The notes under the pieces: model-generated | The model's database searches: none | The model's input: the letters and a program-made list of their open reading frames with translations, nothing else | Told to the model about the DNA's origin: nothing | Shown: one piece after another, positions 5,601 through 5,958 of the stretch | Numbering within the stretch: position 1 is the first letter of the stretch | How the letters are laid out: each line of letters starts with the position of its first letter | NCBI GenBank assembly: GCA_030643285.1 | Contig: DAOWMC010000075.1 | Span: forward strand, 1 to 5,958 | DNA length: 5,958 nucleotides | From: Methanobacteriota archaeon | GTDB lineage: Archaea; Halobacteriota; Syntropharchaeia; DAOWMC01 | Reading direction: 5' to 3' | Translations under genes and position numbers: made by a program

Positions 5601-5842
5601 CTATCGGGAACCTCATCGCTGTCAACGCAAATAATGATAACATCTACCGATCTATGATACCCGTTATGTAAAAATTTTGCAAAGGTTTTGTAATCAAATA
5701 ATATCGAATTTTTACCCCTGCGTTTCATTTGAGTTTTACTTTCTTCCATAACTTTCATATCAATTTCTTTGGCAATTCGATTAATAAGGGCACGTAATAT
5801 TATTCTATCAGTAGGTCCTTCGCAAATTATTTGAAGCTTCAT
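5597..5842 (-). CDS. TOPRIM-domain N-terminal half of a split DUF4276-like nuclease
   Basis: The 81-residue frame starts MKLQIICEGPTDRIILRALI: a strand followed by E8-G-x-x-D12, the first TOPRIM motif. It ends VDVIIICVDSDEVPDS, a hydrophobic strand followed by D74-x-D76, the second motif. E8, D74 and D76 are the expected metal ligands of TOPRIM nucleases. The protein then stops (TGA, 5599-5597) exactly where DUF4276-type proteins go on, and the missing part is encoded in the next frame. Its ATG overlaps the TAA of the gene upstream by one base (TAATG), which implies translational coupling. The family is known from two-gene cassettes with AAA ATPases, some of them antiviral. Whether this copy works as two subunits, by frameshifting, or is broken cannot be told from one sequence. 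Confidence 0.65.
   Translation of the reverse strand: MKLQIICEGPTDRIILRALINRIAKEIDMKVMEESKTQMKRRGKNSILFDYKTFAKFLHNGYHRSVDVIIICVDSDEVPDS
5610..5614 (-). promoter_or_regulatory. Shine-Dalgarno-like GAGGT before the split nuclease's second half
   Basis: On the minus strand GAGGT lies 9 nt before the TTG at 5600, within the codons for E77-V78 of the first half. The match and spacing are good for an archaeal ribosome site and favour a real restart at TTG, but GAG-GTT may be only the codons of a conserved DEV sequence. Confidence 0.35.
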
Positions 5843-5958
5843 TAAAGTCCACCGATAAGTCCATTAAACCATAAATTAAAAAGAGATTCACCCCGTTCGT
5901 AATCCTCGTCAAATTTCGATAAAATCTCTTGAAGAGGAATGTATTTAGAATTTCCTGA
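5842..5958 (-). CDS. C-terminal end of an upstream gene, possibly an AAA ATPase partner (partial)
   Basis: The minus-strand frame is open from the right edge to the TAA at 5844-5842 and encodes the last 38 residues of a protein, including KYIPLQEILSKFDEDYERGE and ending LFNLWFNGLIGGL. No motif proves its family. The helix-rich ending with 'L-x-x-L-W-x-x-G-x-I-G-G' reminds me of the C-termini of predicted AAA ATPases that sit upstream of DUF4276 genes, and the one-base overlap with the TOPRIM gene fits such a pair. That identity is inference; only the open frame and the coupling are seen. Confidence 0.55.
   Translation of the reverse strand, partial: SGNSKYIPLQEILSKFDEDYERGESLFNLWFNGLIGGL

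Noticed and set aside
5595..5605. Programmed -1 frameshift joining the two TOPRIM halves
   Set aside because: The overlap is only TTGA and no slippery heptamer is present; slipping from AGT would not re-pair. Restart at TTG or a one-base deletion explains it better.
1..5958. CRISPR array, tRNA, rRNA or riboswitch
   Set aside because: I saw no regularly spaced direct repeats, cloverleaf-like segment or conserved riboswitch core on either strand.

Overview
The window looks archaeal, most likely euryarchaeal. Evidence: TATA-box-like TTTAAATA elements upstream of genes, few strong Shine-Dalgarno sites, a stand-alone IMP cyclohydrolase domain (Archaeoglobus-type PurH2) instead of bifunctional bacterial PurH, an archaeal-style single-domain glutamate-synthase-like flavoprotein, and a UbiA-family prenyltransferase. 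Base composition is moderately AT-rich. A relative of the Methanosarcinales/Archaeoglobi is plausible, but I cannot place it further from sequence alone.

Layout: (1) 1-957, plus strand: C-terminal part of a glutamate synthase-like FMN protein, open at the left edge. (2) 1002-1574, plus: a LytM/M23-fold protein that keeps the zinc ligands but has lost both catalytic histidines. (3) 1597-2413, minus: a two-gene unit, purH2 followed after 1 nt by an unknown 92-residue protein, convergent with the M23 gene. (4) 2414-2783: a 370-base gap with two identical TTTAAATACA elements and, between them, a decayed zinc-ribbon fragment that resembles the N-terminus of an archaeal transposase. (5) 2784-5185, plus: a two-gene operon of a GlcD-like FAD oxidoreductase and a UbiA prenyltransferase. 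(6) 5217-5958, minus: the end of an unknown upstream gene, possibly an AAA ATPase, overlapped by a TOPRIM/DUF4276-like nuclease whose coding sequence is split into two overlapping reading frames.

How the genes may work together: purH2 supplies the last step of IMP synthesis. The FAD oxidoreductase and the prenyltransferase probably act in one pathway on a membrane prenyl lipid or quinone-like compound; the substrate is unknown, and the oxidoreductase lacks the histidine motif of 2-hydroxyacid dehydrogenases. The right-edge cluster has the layout of two-gene ATPase plus TOPRIM defence systems (OLD/PARIS-like), but the ATPase lies almost wholly outside the window, so this stays an inference. 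It is the best candidate for an undescribed system here.
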